DNA of 34,208 nt from an uncultured Collinsella sp. (GCA_902465015.1 CABQLK010000020.1:1-34208), one strand, 5' to 3'; counted from the first letter of the stretch, positions 23,728 through 31,746 are shown. Numbers and translations: made by a program. The notes: generated by a model from the letters alone, not told the origin.

Positions 23728-23758
23728 TGGTGCAAAGTAACCTGACCCCTTTGCACCA
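23728..23758. repeat. REP-like hairpin
   Basis: TGGTGCAAAG (23728-23737) pairs with CTTTGCACCA (23749-23758). On the minus strand the loop reads GGGTCAGGTTA, a sequence I associate with REP elements mobilised by Y1-type (RAYT) transposases. Confidence 0.6.
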
Positions 23759-23760
23759 TA

Positions 23761-23798
23761 GCAAAAAGGGACAAAGCCAGCTGCTGGCTTTGTCCCTT
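23761..23798 (-). terminator. gldA terminator
   Basis: A perfect 15-bp stem (23766-23780 with 23784-23798) with a 3-base loop is followed on the minus strand by TTTTTGC. It follows the gldA stop by 13 bases. Confidence 0.92.
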
Positions 23799-23810
23799 CC
23801 TTAGCTTGAT

Positions 23811-24911
23811 TTACTCATCCATGAGATAGTAGTGGCCCAGCGCGTCGGCACCCAGAATGGCGTTTGCGACCATCTCGGGCGTCACCTCAAACGGCATGTT
23901 GCACATGGTGTCCTCGGGCGCGCAGGCGGCCTCGGCAACAATCATGGCCTTCTCGCGCGTAAGCTCGGCAACGCCAAGTTCCTTCATCGTGACCGGCAGA
24001 CCCAGCTCAATGCAGAAGCCCAAGACTTCCTCGAGTTTCTCAGTCGGGGCATCCTCGAGTACCAGCTGGACGATGGTGCCGAAGGCGACCTTCTCGCCGT
24101 GATACATGCTGTGGCACTCGGGCAGCATCGTCAAGCCATTATGGATGGCATGGGCCGCAGCGAGACCCGAGCTCTCAAAGCCAATGCCCGAAAGCAGCGT
24201 ATTGGCCTCGATGATATGCTCGACGGCAGGCGTGAGCGCACCCTTCTCCAGCGCAACCTTGGCCTTGACGCCATCGGCCATAAGCGTCTCGTAGCAGAGC
24301 TTGGCGAGCGCCAGACCAGCCATGCCGCCCTTGCCGCCAGCGCAGGTGCCGCCGTCGGCATCGTGCGTCGCCTGGGCCTCGAAGTAGGTTGCGAGCGCAT
24401 CGCCCATACCGGAAACCGTCAGGCGCACCGGGCTCGCCGCGATAACCGTCGTATCCATCAGGACGATATTGGGGTTTGCCTTAAGGAAGAGGTACTTATC
24501 GAACTGGCCGTCATCGGTGTAAAGCACCGAAAGTGCCGAGCACGGTGCATCGGTCGAGGCAATGGTGGGGCAAATGATAACCGGGGACTCCAGGTAATAG
24601 GCGACGGCCTTCGCGGTGTCGAGGATCTTGCCGCCACCGACGCCGACGATGATGTCGCAACCGTTGTCGCGAGCGAGCGCAACCAGGCGATCGACCTCGC
24701 CCTTGGAGCACTCGCCGTTAAAGTCCTCAAACAGCAGCTCGGCCTTGGCCTCGGCAAAGCCGCCCTCGATCTTGGCACCGACGCGCTTCTTGCCCGAAGG
24801 CGTCACGATGACGAGGGCCTTAGCGCCGAGCGGCTCGACATAGGAGCCGAGCTTGGCGAGCTCGTCCGGACCCTGGATGTACTTGCTGGGGCTATTGAAA
24901 ATTGCAGCCAT
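23811..24911 (-). CDS. gldA: Glycerol dehydrogenase
   Basis: The 366-residue protein is a full-length family III metal-dependent dehydrogenase. It has GVGGGKILDTAKAVAYY (90-106), the NAD-binding half, and the C-terminal helical domain with zinc ligands Asp171 (GMGDALATYFEA), His254 (AAHAIHNGL) and His271 (HGEKVAFG). It interconverts glycerol and dihydroxyacetone with NAD. The start ATG 24911 has only a weak upstream site (GGGATAG). It has its own terminator and is separated by another terminator from the iron alcohol dehydrogenase upstream, so these are separate units. The half-copy downstream on the same strand probably arose by duplication. Confidence 0.93.
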   Translation of the reverse strand: MAAIFNSPSKYIQGPDELAKLGSYVEPLGAKALVIVTPSGKKRVGAKIEGGFAEAKAELLFEDFNGECSKGEVDRLVALARDNGCDIIVGVGGGKILDTAKAVAYYLESPVIICPTIASTDAPCSALSVLYTDDGQFDKYLFLKANPNIVLMDTTVIAASPVRLTVSGMGDALATYFEAQATHDADGGTCAGGKGGMAGLALAKLCYETLMADGVKAKVALEKGALTPAVEHIIEANTLLSGIGFESSGLAAAHAIHNGLTMLPECHSMYHGEKVAFGTIVQLVLEDAPTEKLEEVLGFCIELGLPVTMKELGVAELTREKAMIVAEAACAPEDTMCNMPFEVTPEMVANAILGADALGHYYLMDE

Positions 24912-24927
24912 AACTATCCCATTCTCT

Positions 24928-24967
24928 AAAAAAGAAAGGGGCTCCGTACGGATACGTGCGGAGCCCC
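24928..24967 (-). terminator. Terminator of the iron alcohol dehydrogenase gene
   Basis: GGGGCTCCG (24938-24946) pairs with CGGAGCCCC (24959-24967). On the minus strand it is followed by TTTCTTTTTT. It also lies just before the gldA start, so gldA needs its own promoter or read-through. Confidence 0.88.
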
Positions 24968-24989
24968 TCATTACGATAACAAGAGTCGA

Positions 24990-26213
24990 TTAGAAATCGA
25001 TGTCGGTGTCGTAGTAGCAGGCCTTGAGGATCTTCTCGAAGTCGGCAGCCTTGGTCTCACGCGGGTTCTCCGGCGTGCAGGCGTCCTGCTCGGCGTTCGC
25101 GGCGATCTCGGGCAGCTTGGCGAGGAACTCCTCCTCGGAAACCATCTGCGGGTTCTCGGCGTCGACCTTCACGCCGCCATTCGCGTAATCCTTGATGGAC
25201 TGCGGAATGTTGAGCTGGTCGTTGAGGTCGCGGATCTTCTGGACGAGCGCAGCGATGAGCTCCTCGTTGGTCTCGCCGGGAAGGTGCAGGATCTCCTTGG
25301 CCACGTATGCATAACGCTCGGCAGCACGCGGGTCCTTGGAGTTCCACTGGATGACCTTGCCCAGGTACATGGCGTTAGCAGCACCGTGGATGATGTGACC
25401 GTTCTCAAAGGCTGCACCGGTCTTGTGAGCCATGGAGTGAACGATGCCGAGCAGGCCCGAGGAGAAGGCGATACCGGCGATGCACTGAGCCTCGTGCATG
25501 TGCTGACGGGCCTCATGGTCGCCAGCATAGGACTTGGGCAGCCACTCGACGATCTCGCGGATGCCGTGCAGAGCGTTGGCGTCGGTGAACATAGAGGCGC
25601 AGGTGGAAACGTAGGCCTCCATGCAGTGGGTCAGAGCGTCCATGCCGGTATGAGCGCACAGCTTGGCGGGCATGGTGTAGGTGAGCTCGGGGTCGACGAT
25701 GGCGACATCAGGAGTGATGTTGAAGTCGGCCAGCGGGTACTTGATGCCCTTGGCGTAGTCGGTGATGACGGAGAAGGCAGTGACCTCGGTAGCGGTGCCG
25801 GAGGTAGAGGAGATGGCGCAGAAGTGAGCCTTCTGACGCAGCTCGGGGAAGCTGAACGGCTGGATGATGTTATCGAAGGACTCCTCGGGATACTCGTAGA
25901 AGACCCACATGGCCTTAGCGGCATCGATGGGCGAGCCGCCGCCGATGGCGATAATCCAGTCGGGCTCGAACTCGCGCATGGCCTCGGCGCCCTTCATGAC
26001 CGTCTCGATGGACGGGTCGGACTCGACACCCTCGAACAGCTTGACCTCGAAACCGCCTTCCTTAAGGTCGGCCTCAACGTCCTGCAGGAACCCGCCGCGG
26101 CGCATAGAGCTGCCGCCAGAAACGATGATGGCCTTCTTGCCCTTGAGGTTCTTCACCTCGTGGCGAGCGCCCTCACCAAAGTACAGATCGCGAGGATTGG
26201 TAAAACGTCCCAT
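24990..26213 (-). CDS. Iron-containing alcohol dehydrogenase
   Basis: The 407-residue group III alcohol dehydrogenase has GGGSPIDAAKAMWVFYE (91-107), STSGTATEVTAFSVI (136-150), the iron-site region HTGMDALTHCMEAY with Asp192 and His196, and the later histidines His259/His263 and His273/His276 (GIVHSMAHK, NGHIIHG). It resembles butanol dehydrogenases and the C-terminal half of AdhE, so it likely reduces aldehydes to alcohols during fermentation. ATG 26213 has AGGAGG six bases upstream. It has a long untranslated leader with a hairpin and ends at its own terminator. Confidence 0.93.
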   Translation of the reverse strand: MGRFTNPRDLYFGEGARHEVKNLKGKKAIIVSGGSSMRRGGFLQDVEADLKEGGFEVKLFEGVESDPSIETVMKGAEAMREFEPDWIIAIGGGSPIDAAKAMWVFYEYPEESFDNIIQPFSFPELRQKAHFCAISSTSGTATEVTAFSVITDYAKGIKYPLADFNITPDVAIVDPELTYTMPAKLCAHTGMDALTHCMEAYVSTCASMFTDANALHGIREIVEWLPKSYAGDHEARQHMHEAQCIAGIAFSSGLLGIVHSMAHKTGAAFENGHIIHGAANAMYLGKVIQWNSKDPRAAERYAYVAKEILHLPGETNEELIAALVQKIRDLNDQLNIPQSIKDYANGGVKVDAENPQMVSEEEFLAKLPEIAANAEQDACTPENPRETKAADFEKILKACYYDTDIDF

Positions 26214-26253
26214 ACTGTGCCTCCTAAACAAGCCCCTCTTAGACTTGCGTATA

Positions 26254-26280
26254 TAACGGAGCACCCAATTGGCTCCGTTA
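26254..26280 (-). repeat. Leader hairpin of the iron alcohol dehydrogenase gene
   Basis: TAACGGAGC (26254-26262) pairs with GCTCCGTTA (26272-26280), ahead of the coding start at 26213. No U-run follows, so an mRNA stabiliser or a regulatory leader element is more likely than a terminator. Confidence 0.5.
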
Positions 26281-26713
26281 GGACCGGTTTGCGCGTTGCC
26301 GGCGATGACAATGCGCGATGTCTAAACGTCTCAACGCTCAGACAAACACTATTTTACCGTTCTGGTTGGTCAGTTATTCACCTAAAGCCGATAATGATGA
26401 AACGTTTTTTCTATCCCTGAAGACCCTTGTGGGGAATTCATACTCCCAAGCTGGGCAAACGTTTTATCAGGGTTGACCACATATCCCGGGCAGGACTGTG
26501 CCCCTCCAAAATGTGCCCCGTTCGCCGCCAAAAATCGACCGTTTACGGCACCGTGATACCACTCGGTCGTCCAAGGTGCCGACATTTGTGCGACATCCGT
26601 CTTCGTGGTGCAAAGGTGCAAGTCCAAGTGCGGCACCCCCGGTGTGCCACATGCGGGTAAACTAGAACCTTATATAGAAACATTTGAACCCTAACCGCAG
26701 CAAAGGAGGCCCC
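26281..26713. other. 433-bp intergenic region without a clear gene
   Basis: This region holds the divergent promoters for the iron dehydrogenase and the gene at 26714. On the minus strand, 26308-26346 contains several GTCT/AGAC half-sites that could form an operator. An 84-codon minus-strand frame (26382-26636) has no ribosome site or family features. The sequence 26440-26640 looks like a multi-copy intergenic segment, but this needs a genome search. Confidence 0.4.
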
Positions 26714-27790
26714 ATGGCATTCGATCCCATTCAAGAGGATTGCCATCGCCTCGTTCTTGAGGCCTTGCGCCGCGACAATATCCCGCTCACCGACGCTGCC
26801 GCCGTAGAGCGTCTGATGGAACAATTCACCCGCAACCCCGCGCCACTCATCGTGCACGACCGCGACCGCGCCGGGCATCTCATTGCCAAGGTGGTCGAGG
26901 CTGTCGACTACCGCATTCCCTTTATCCCTGACGATACCCAGGCAGAGCAAGAAGAGGCAGCTGCCGAGAACATGCTCCGCGAGGCGGCCGCACTCGATCC
27001 GGCCAACTGGGATGCCCAGCGCATGCTGACGGCACTCACCGCCGAATCCAACGAGGAATACGTGCAGTATCTGGTGTCCAAGTGCGACGAGGTGGAGCAC
27101 GATCTGGCGCTCAAGATCGCCTCTGCGCAGGACCCCTACGAGCGCGAGGCCGCAGGCGACCTTATGCGCCGTCCCTATCTGCGCTGGCTTGCTGCCTTGG
27201 CATCGCGCGCGCTCATTAGCGGACGCTACCGCATGTCGCTCGAAGCCGCAAATCGCAGCTTGGACTTTGCGCCCAACGACCCCGCTGGTGTCCGCCACAC
27301 CGCGATGCTCGCCATGGCAAAGCTCGAATACCCCGCCGAGGAGCTCAAGCGCTTTCGCTCCGCTCACTCCGTGCCGTACCTCGCGAATACCCCGCTGCGC
27401 CGCCGCCCCAAAGATGCGGAGCGCGACTTGGACCCGTGGACGCTCATCGCGCTGATGAGCGCGGCCTGGCGCGAACTGGACTACGAGGGTGCCGAGCACT
27501 ACTTGCGCATCCTTGCGCGCTCGTGTCCGCACGCAGCCGAGGCACTCTACTTCCAAACCGAGTTTCCCGATGGCGTCTATGCCCGCGTCAACGTGGGTGT
27601 GGGCTCCACCGACGAGCTTGTACTTGCGCTGTCCGAGGCGACGCCGGTACTGCAGGAGGGCCTGGGCGCCCCCGACAACGCCAGCTTTGCCGCCTGGGTC
27701 GCCACCAACGACATCGTGCGCTCCCAGATCGACGAACGAATCCTGCGCGCGGCCGAGCAGGGGCTTCCATTTAAGGGAGGGGACCTCTAA
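26714..27790 (+). CDS. Unknown helical repeat protein A (TPR-like)
   Basis: The 358-residue protein has ATG 26714 with GGAGG four bases upstream. It is predicted to be nearly all helical, rich in Ala, Leu, Glu and Arg, with no signal peptide or membrane span. Segments such as RWLAALASRALISGRYRMSL, LIALMSAAWRELDYEGAEHY and LRILARSCPHAAEALYF have the spacing of TPR-type helix pairs. The end of the gene overlaps the next start as TAATG, so the two are translationally coupled. Its C-terminal half aligns loosely with that of the next protein. The function is not recognised; a scaffold or protein-interaction role is a guess. Confidence 0.75.
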   Translation: MAFDPIQEDCHRLVLEALRRDNIPLTDAAAVERLMEQFTRNPAPLIVHDRDRAGHLIAKVVEAVDYRIPFIPDDTQAEQEEAAAENMLREAAALDPANWDAQRMLTALTAESNEEYVQYLVSKCDEVEHDLALKIASAQDPYEREAAGDLMRRPYLRWLAALASRALISGRYRMSLEAANRSLDFAPNDPAGVRHTAMLAMAKLEYPAEELKRFRSAHSVPYLANTPLRRRPKDAERDLDPWTLIALMSAAWRELDYEGAEHYLRILARSCPHAAEALYFQTEFPDGVYARVNVGVGSTDELVLALSEATPVLQEGLGAPDNASFAAWVATNDIVRSQIDERILRAAEQGLPFKGGDL

Positions 27791-28833
27791 TGGATCCGAG
27801 CGTCTACATCCCCGCCTACCTGGAGCGCACCTATCTGGCGTCGCACCCCGAGCTCACCGATGCAGCACGCGAGCTTGTCCATAACGACATTAGCGCGAAT
27901 CCCCAAAAGTATGCGCAGACCGAGCATGCCCAGGCGCTGTTGTCCTATGCCGGCGTCCACCGCCACCTGCTCGACGAGCTCCATCGGATCGAGGACATGG
28001 GCAGCGACGAGGAGTTCGAGCAGACGCGCAATCGCCTGTTCGACGACATGCGAGACGAGCTGCTCAAGATTGTCCGCGTCGATGCGTATGTCCTCGATGC
28101 CCAGCTGCTCGCCATCATCCTGGCCGACACGCCCGTTGACGCCTGCCTGGGCGACCTGATGAAGCTTGAGGCGACCACGGCCGATTACCTGCAGCAAAGT
28201 GTGCCCGGGTTCGACATGGAAGCCCCGCACTACTGGGCCAATAATGTTTTGGCCGATGGTGTCACCGCAGCAGACCTTACCGTGAGCGAGCCGGCTCTTA
28301 TCGGGTGGCTTCATACGCTCGAGGCCATCTCGCAGCTGTGCATGGCGAGCGCCCGCTACCGTGCTGCCGCCAACTACGCCCGCCGCGTCCTTAAGGCGGA
28401 AGGCTACCCCACCCGAGCCGCAGGCACCGTGTTGCTCGCCCTCGCTCGCCTGGAAGACCAGGACGGCTTTTTTGCCCTGGCCCACCAGCTCGAGGAAGAG
28501 ATCGGGGCTGACGCGCTCGAGAACTCTCCTTGGTATCTGCTCGCCCGCACGATTCTGCTGTTCAAAACAAACAAGATGCGCCCGGCGACACGCGCGCTGC
28601 GTGAGTTTGCCAACCGTTGCGAGGGCGGTGCGTTCTTCTTACTGAACCCCATGTACCAGACACCGTACCTTCCCTGCCGGCCCGAGCCACACGATCCCTG
28701 GGATCTTTCGCACCAGGCCGTTTGGGAAGCGGACGGTATTATCTCGGACACTCCCGACTTTGCCCCTTGGGCCAATGCCTGCGAAGACGTGTCGCAGCTT
28801 GCCCAGGAATTTGCGCGCCGCTACGGTTTTTAG
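27790..28833 (+). CDS. Unknown helical repeat protein B (TPR-like), paralogue of A
   Basis: The 347-residue protein starts at ATG 27790 inside the previous stop (TAATG), with GGGAGGGGA upstream in the preceding gene. It is helical throughout: ALLSYAGVHRHLLDELHRIE, TLEAISQLCMASARYRAAAN, TVLLALARLEDQDGFFALAH, then WYLLARTILLFKTNKMRPAT and LREFANRCEGGAFFLLNP. The order and lengths of these helices match protein A (W-LIAL/W-YLLA, then RILARSCP/REFANRCE), so the genes are probably an old tandem duplication. A short gap separates it from the MurT-GatD gene, which may be in the same transcript. The function is unknown. Confidence 0.75.
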   Translation: MDPSVYIPAYLERTYLASHPELTDAARELVHNDISANPQKYAQTEHAQALLSYAGVHRHLLDELHRIEDMGSDEEFEQTRNRLFDDMRDELLKIVRVDAYVLDAQLLAIILADTPVDACLGDLMKLEATTADYLQQSVPGFDMEAPHYWANNVLADGVTAADLTVSEPALIGWLHTLEAISQLCMASARYRAAANYARRVLKAEGYPTRAAGTVLLALARLEDQDGFFALAHQLEEEIGADALENSPWYLLARTILLFKTNKMRPATRALREFANRCEGGAFFLLNPMYQTPYLPCRPEPHDPWDLSHQAVWEADGIISDTPDFAPWANACEDVSQLAQEFARRYGF

Positions 28834-28878
28834 TGACGCACTCGACCCGACCATGTCGTTTACGTTAGGAACGGTTTC

Positions 28879-31056
28879 ATGAACCTCCGCTCATCTCTTG
28901 CCTGCACCTCGAGCGATATCGCCCGTTGGGGGCTGCGCTTCGTCCTTAAGCGCCAGGGCGGCGTACTCCCCGGCCGCATCGCCATGAAGATCGACCCCGA
29001 GCTGCTGAGCGACCTCGCTGGCCTTGTCGACCGCAGCGTGGTGATCACCGGTACTAATGGCAAGACCACCACCTCCAACCTCATCGCCGACGCCGTTGCC
29101 GCCAGCGGCGCTACCGTGGTGTGCAACCGTGCCGGCAACAATATGGAGCCCGGTGTGGTGGGTGCTCTGCTCGAGGCCCGCAGCGGCCTCAAGCGAGCCG
29201 GCGGCGGCAAGCGCGTGGGCGTTTTTGAGTGCGATGAGCTTTACACCGTACGCGTTCTGCCCAAGCTCAAGCCGACGTACTTCGTGCTGCTCAACCTGTT
29301 CCGTGACCAGCTGGATCGCTATGGCGAGATCGACCATACCCAAGACGTCATCGCCCATGCGTTGGAGCTCTCTCCAACGACAACGCTCATCTACAACGCA
29401 GACGACCCGCTGTGTGCCGCGATCGCCGCACGCGTTCCCAATGCAAGCATCGCCTTTGGCATCGACGGCGCCACCAACACCGAGTCCGACCGTATTAGCG
29501 ACTCGCGCTTTTGCTCGCAGTGCAACGCCCCGTTGGAGTACGACTATGTGCAGTATGGTCAACTCGGCGCCTACCATTGCCCCTCGTGCGGTTGGGCACG
29601 CCCCGCACTGGTCCGCCGTGTGACGGGCGTGGAGCTCGGCTGCGACGGCTACGGCTTTGACCTGGTCTTTGGATCTGCGTCCGACGCGGCTGCCGTACAC
29701 ATCGCCACGCGCTACAACGGCCTGTACATGGTCTACAACGTTGCCGCTGCATTCTTTGCCGCACATGAGTTAGGCGTGGATACGGCGCACCTGCAGCCCA
29801 CGCTCGATGCATACGTCCCCGCCGGCGGACGCATGGGCCGCTGGGATATCGCCGGCCGCACCGTCGAGGCCAACCTGGCCAAGAATCCCGTAGGCTTCGA
29901 TCGACAGATCCAGTCCATTAAGACGGCGGGCGGCAGACTCTGCGCTTTCTTCCTCAACGACAACGACGCCGACGGACACGATGTATCGTGGATCTACGAC
30001 GTCGACTTTGAGCGCATCGCCGGCACGCCGGGTCTTGTCGCCTTTGCCGGAGGCACGCGTGCGCACGACATGCAGGTACGCCTCAAGTACGCCGGCATCG
30101 ATGCCGCGATAATCTCGGACGTCGCCCAGGCAATTGGCGCCGTGGCAGACGAGGCTGCCGGCGACACTTTCTACGCCGTCGCTAACTACACGGCCTTCCC
30201 GCCGCTGGTCAAGGAGCTCGACGGGCTGAAAGGCGCTGCCGCCGACGCTGTTGCCGGGCGCGCCGTAGCCCGTGCCGACGGCAGCGCTCTTCCTGTCGGC
30301 ATCGTACCAGTCGAGCTTTCGCGCCCGCTGCGCATCGTCTACCTGTATCCCGATGCCCTTAACCTCTACGGTGACGGCGGCAATGTTATCGCGCTCGAGC
30401 GCCGCTGCGTCTGGCGTGGCATTCCCGTGCGTGTAGACGAGGTCCGTATGGGCGAAACGCTTGATTTGACCGATGCCGATATCGTCATGATGGGCGGTGG
30501 CTCCGACCGCGACCAGCTAGCCGTGGCACACGAGCTGCTCGCCCAAAAAGACAAGGTCGCGGCCTATGTTGAGGACGGCGGCACACTGCTTGCCATCTGT
30601 GGCAGCTATCAGCTGCTCGGCCGTTCGTACTACATGGGCGACGATCGCATTGAGGGCCTGGGCGTCATTGCCGCCGAAACCGTACGCGGCTCCGACCGCC
30701 TGATCGGCAACGTAGCCGTCAAAACCGATCTGGCACCTGAGCCCTTTGTGGGATTCGAGAACCACGGTGGCCGCACTCTGCTCGACGCCGACGCCACGCC
30801 GCTTGGAACGTCCGCCGTCACGGGCACCGGCAACAACGGAGACGACGGCTTCGAGGGTCTGATCTACAAGGGCGTCATCGGCACGTACCTGCATGGCCCG
30901 GCGCTGCCCAAGAACCCCGAGCTCGCCGACTGGCTCATCGCGCACGCCCTCGAGCGCCGCGGCGATGCACAGGCCGCCGCCCTGCTGCCGCTCAAGCCCC
31001 TCGACGACACCTACGAGCACGCCGCCCACGACGCCGCCATGAAGCTCCTCCCCTAG
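28879..31056 (+). CDS. MurT-GatD fusion: lipid II isoglutaminyl synthase
   Basis: A single 725-residue frame joins two enzymes that usually come from separate genes. Residues 1 to about 455 are MurT: Mur-ligase P-loop TGTNGKTTT (57-65), LFRDQLDRYGEIDHT, a four-cysteine zinc ribbon (Cys212, 215, 234, 237), and the MurT C-terminal domain with NDNDADGHDVSWIYDVDFE. Residues about 483-695 are GatD, a class I amidotransferase with YPDALNLYGDGGN, nucleophile Cys574 (AICGSYQLLG), and His672 (GTYLHGPALPKNP). The complex amidates D-Glu of the peptidoglycan stem peptide on lipid II. About 28 residues rich in Ala and Gly link the halves. ATG 28879 has AGGA eight bases upstream. The functional call is firm; the fusion is directly seen. 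Confidence 0.93.
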   Translation: MNLRSSLACTSSDIARWGLRFVLKRQGGVLPGRIAMKIDPELLSDLAGLVDRSVVITGTNGKTTTSNLIADAVAASGATVVCNRAGNNMEPGVVGALLEARSGLKRAGGGKRVGVFECDELYTVRVLPKLKPTYFVLLNLFRDQLDRYGEIDHTQDVIAHALELSPTTTLIYNADDPLCAAIAARVPNASIAFGIDGATNTESDRISDSRFCSQCNAPLEYDYVQYGQLGAYHCPSCGWARPALVRRVTGVELGCDGYGFDLVFGSASDAAAVHIATRYNGLYMVYNVAAAFFAAHELGVDTAHLQPTLDAYVPAGGRMGRWDIAGRTVEANLAKNPVGFDRQIQSIKTAGGRLCAFFLNDNDADGHDVSWIYDVDFERIAGTPGLVAFAGGTRAHDMQVRLKYAGIDAAIISDVAQAIGAVADEAAGDTFYAVANYTAFPPLVKELDGLKGAAADAVAGRAVARADGSALPVGIVPVELSRPLRIVYLYPDALNLYGDGGNVIALERRCVWRGIPVRVDEVRMGETLDLTDADIVMMGGGSDRDQLAVAHELLAQKDKVAAYVEDGGTLLAICGSYQLLGRSYYMGDDRIEGLGVIAAETVRGSDRLIGNVAVKTDLAPEPFVGFENHGGRTLLDADATPLGTSAVTGTGNNGDDGFEGLIYKGVIGTYLHGPALPKNPELADWLIAHALERRGDAQAAALLPLKPLDDTYEHAAHDAAMKLLP

Positions 31057-31065
31057 CACCTCACA

Positions 31066-31100
31066 ACCACAAAGGGGACAGGCACCTTTGTGGTGGTTTT
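31066..31100 (+). terminator. REP-like hairpin acting as possible MurT-GatD terminator
   Basis: ACCACAAAGG (31066-31075) pairs with CCTTTGTGGT (31085-31094) around GGACAGGCA, with TTTT at 31097-31100. It is 10 bases after the stop. The loop core matches the REP-like hairpins elsewhere in the window. Confidence 0.6.
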
Positions 31101-31137
31101 CCAGTTTGCCAACGATATACGCGCCGGCAAAAAAGTC

Positions 31138-31146
31138 TGCTATACT
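31138..31146 (+). promoter_or_regulatory. Extended -10 promoter of tRNA-Glu
   Basis: TGCTATACT is an extended -10 element ending 10 bases before the tRNA. No good -35 box is present at the right distance. Confidence 0.6.
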
Positions 31147-31156
31147 CTTTCCCGCT

Positions 31157-31233
31157 GTCCCCATCGTCTAGCGGCCAAGGACGCCACCCTTTCAAGGTGG
31201 ATATCGCGGGTTCGAATCCCGCTGGGGGCACCA
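31157..31233 (+). tRNA. tRNA-Glu (UUC)
   Basis: The acceptor stem GTCCCCA pairs with TGGGGGC (one T-G pair), discriminator A230 follows and the CCA end is encoded (31231-31233). The anticodon stem CCACC/GGTGG holds loop CTTTCAA with anticodon TTC. The T-arm is GCGGGTTCGAATCCCGC. The D-arm is ATCGTCTAGCGG-type, typical for tRNA-Glu. The terminator at 31246 ends the transcript. Confidence 0.95.
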
Positions 31234-31313
31234 TTTGAAATCTGAAGCCCGTTACCAATTCGGTGACGGGCTTTTTTCTTCCCCAACGCCGGGATTCGAA
31301 CCCGACAGGGTGC
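31216..31313 (+). repeat. Direct repeat unit 1: tRNA-Glu 3' end, terminator and tail
   Basis: It starts with ATCCCGCTGGGGGCACCA of the tRNA itself and includes the terminator stem AGCCCGTTACC...GGTGACGGGCT (31246-31272) with a T-run. It ends GGGATTCGAACCCGACAGGG plus TGCG. It is closely repeated at 31404-31502. The tail reads on the minus strand as a tRNA T-arm sequence (GGGTTCGAATCCCG). Confidence 0.8.
31246..31277 (+). terminator. tRNA-Glu terminator
   Basis: An 11-bp stem (31246-31256 with 31262-31272, one T-G pair) with a 5-base loop is followed by TTTTTT. Confidence 0.9.
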
Positions 31314-31403
31314 GGAGCTGAGGAAACGCGAAGCGTTTTCCAGCGCAGCACGCAAGGAGCGAAGCGACGCAGCGAAGGCGGGCGGCGCCAGCCGCACGCG
31401 GAC

Positions 31404-31502
31404 ATCCCGCTGGGGGCACCACAAAATCTGAGAAGCCCGTTACCAATTCGGTGGCGGGCTTTTTGCTACCCATGCGTCGGGATTCGAACCCGACAGGGTG
31501 CG
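31404..31502 (+). repeat. Direct repeat unit 2: partial tRNA 3' end and second terminator
   Basis: ATCCCGCTGGGGGCACCA (31404-31421) is an exact copy of the tRNA-Glu 3' end. A second terminator (31434-31444 with 31450-31460, T-run) and GGGATTCGAACCCGACAGGG follow. The rest of a tRNA is missing upstream, where GCGGACATCCC replaces the T-loop. The 90 bases between the units (31314-31403) are GC-rich with short GAAGCG/GAAACGC repeats. Confidence 0.8.
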
Positions 31503-31525
31503 AATCCCGGCATCATCGCAAGGCC

Positions 31526-31746
31526 TGTGGGCAAAAAATAGCAAATATGAGTACTGTTACCAATTTAGTAACAGCGATTTCATGCCATCAGAAGGCGATT
31601 TAGACGCCAGGGGTCCTACGGCGGAAGAATTGCAGGCGTTTATCAGCTATGTACTTGGACATATGTTGCGTAACAACCCATATTTTGTAAATAGATAATG
31701 CTACAGGACTTGTGACAGTACTCATATTTGACGTTTTTTGTCCACA
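31526..31746. mobile_element. 221-bp element with 35-base terminal inverted repeats (MITE-like)
   Basis: Left end TGTGGGCAAAAAATAGCAAA (continuing ATATGAGTACTGTTAC to 31560) matches the reverse complement of 31712-31746 at 30 of 35 positions. Inside, a hairpin CTGTTAC...GTAACAG follows the left end. A short frame at 31582-31698 (MPSEGDLDARGPTAEELQAF to NNPYFVNR, 38 residues) looks protein-like but has no ribosome site. The ends and length resemble the element at 13791-14003. No transposase is encoded. Confidence 0.6.

Noticed and set aside
26214..26380. Rex operator upstream of the iron alcohol dehydrogenase
   Set aside because: No TTGTGAA-N4-TTCACAA-like dyad was found; only GTCT/AGAC half-sites of unclear meaning.
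25284..26420. A 378-codon plus-strand frame opposite the iron alcohol dehydrogenase
   Set aside because: It is a shadow of a well-conserved gene; composition follows the complement of that gene's codons.
31404..31421. Second tRNA-Glu gene
   Set aside because: Only the last 18 bases match; D-arm, anticodon arm and T-loop are absent.
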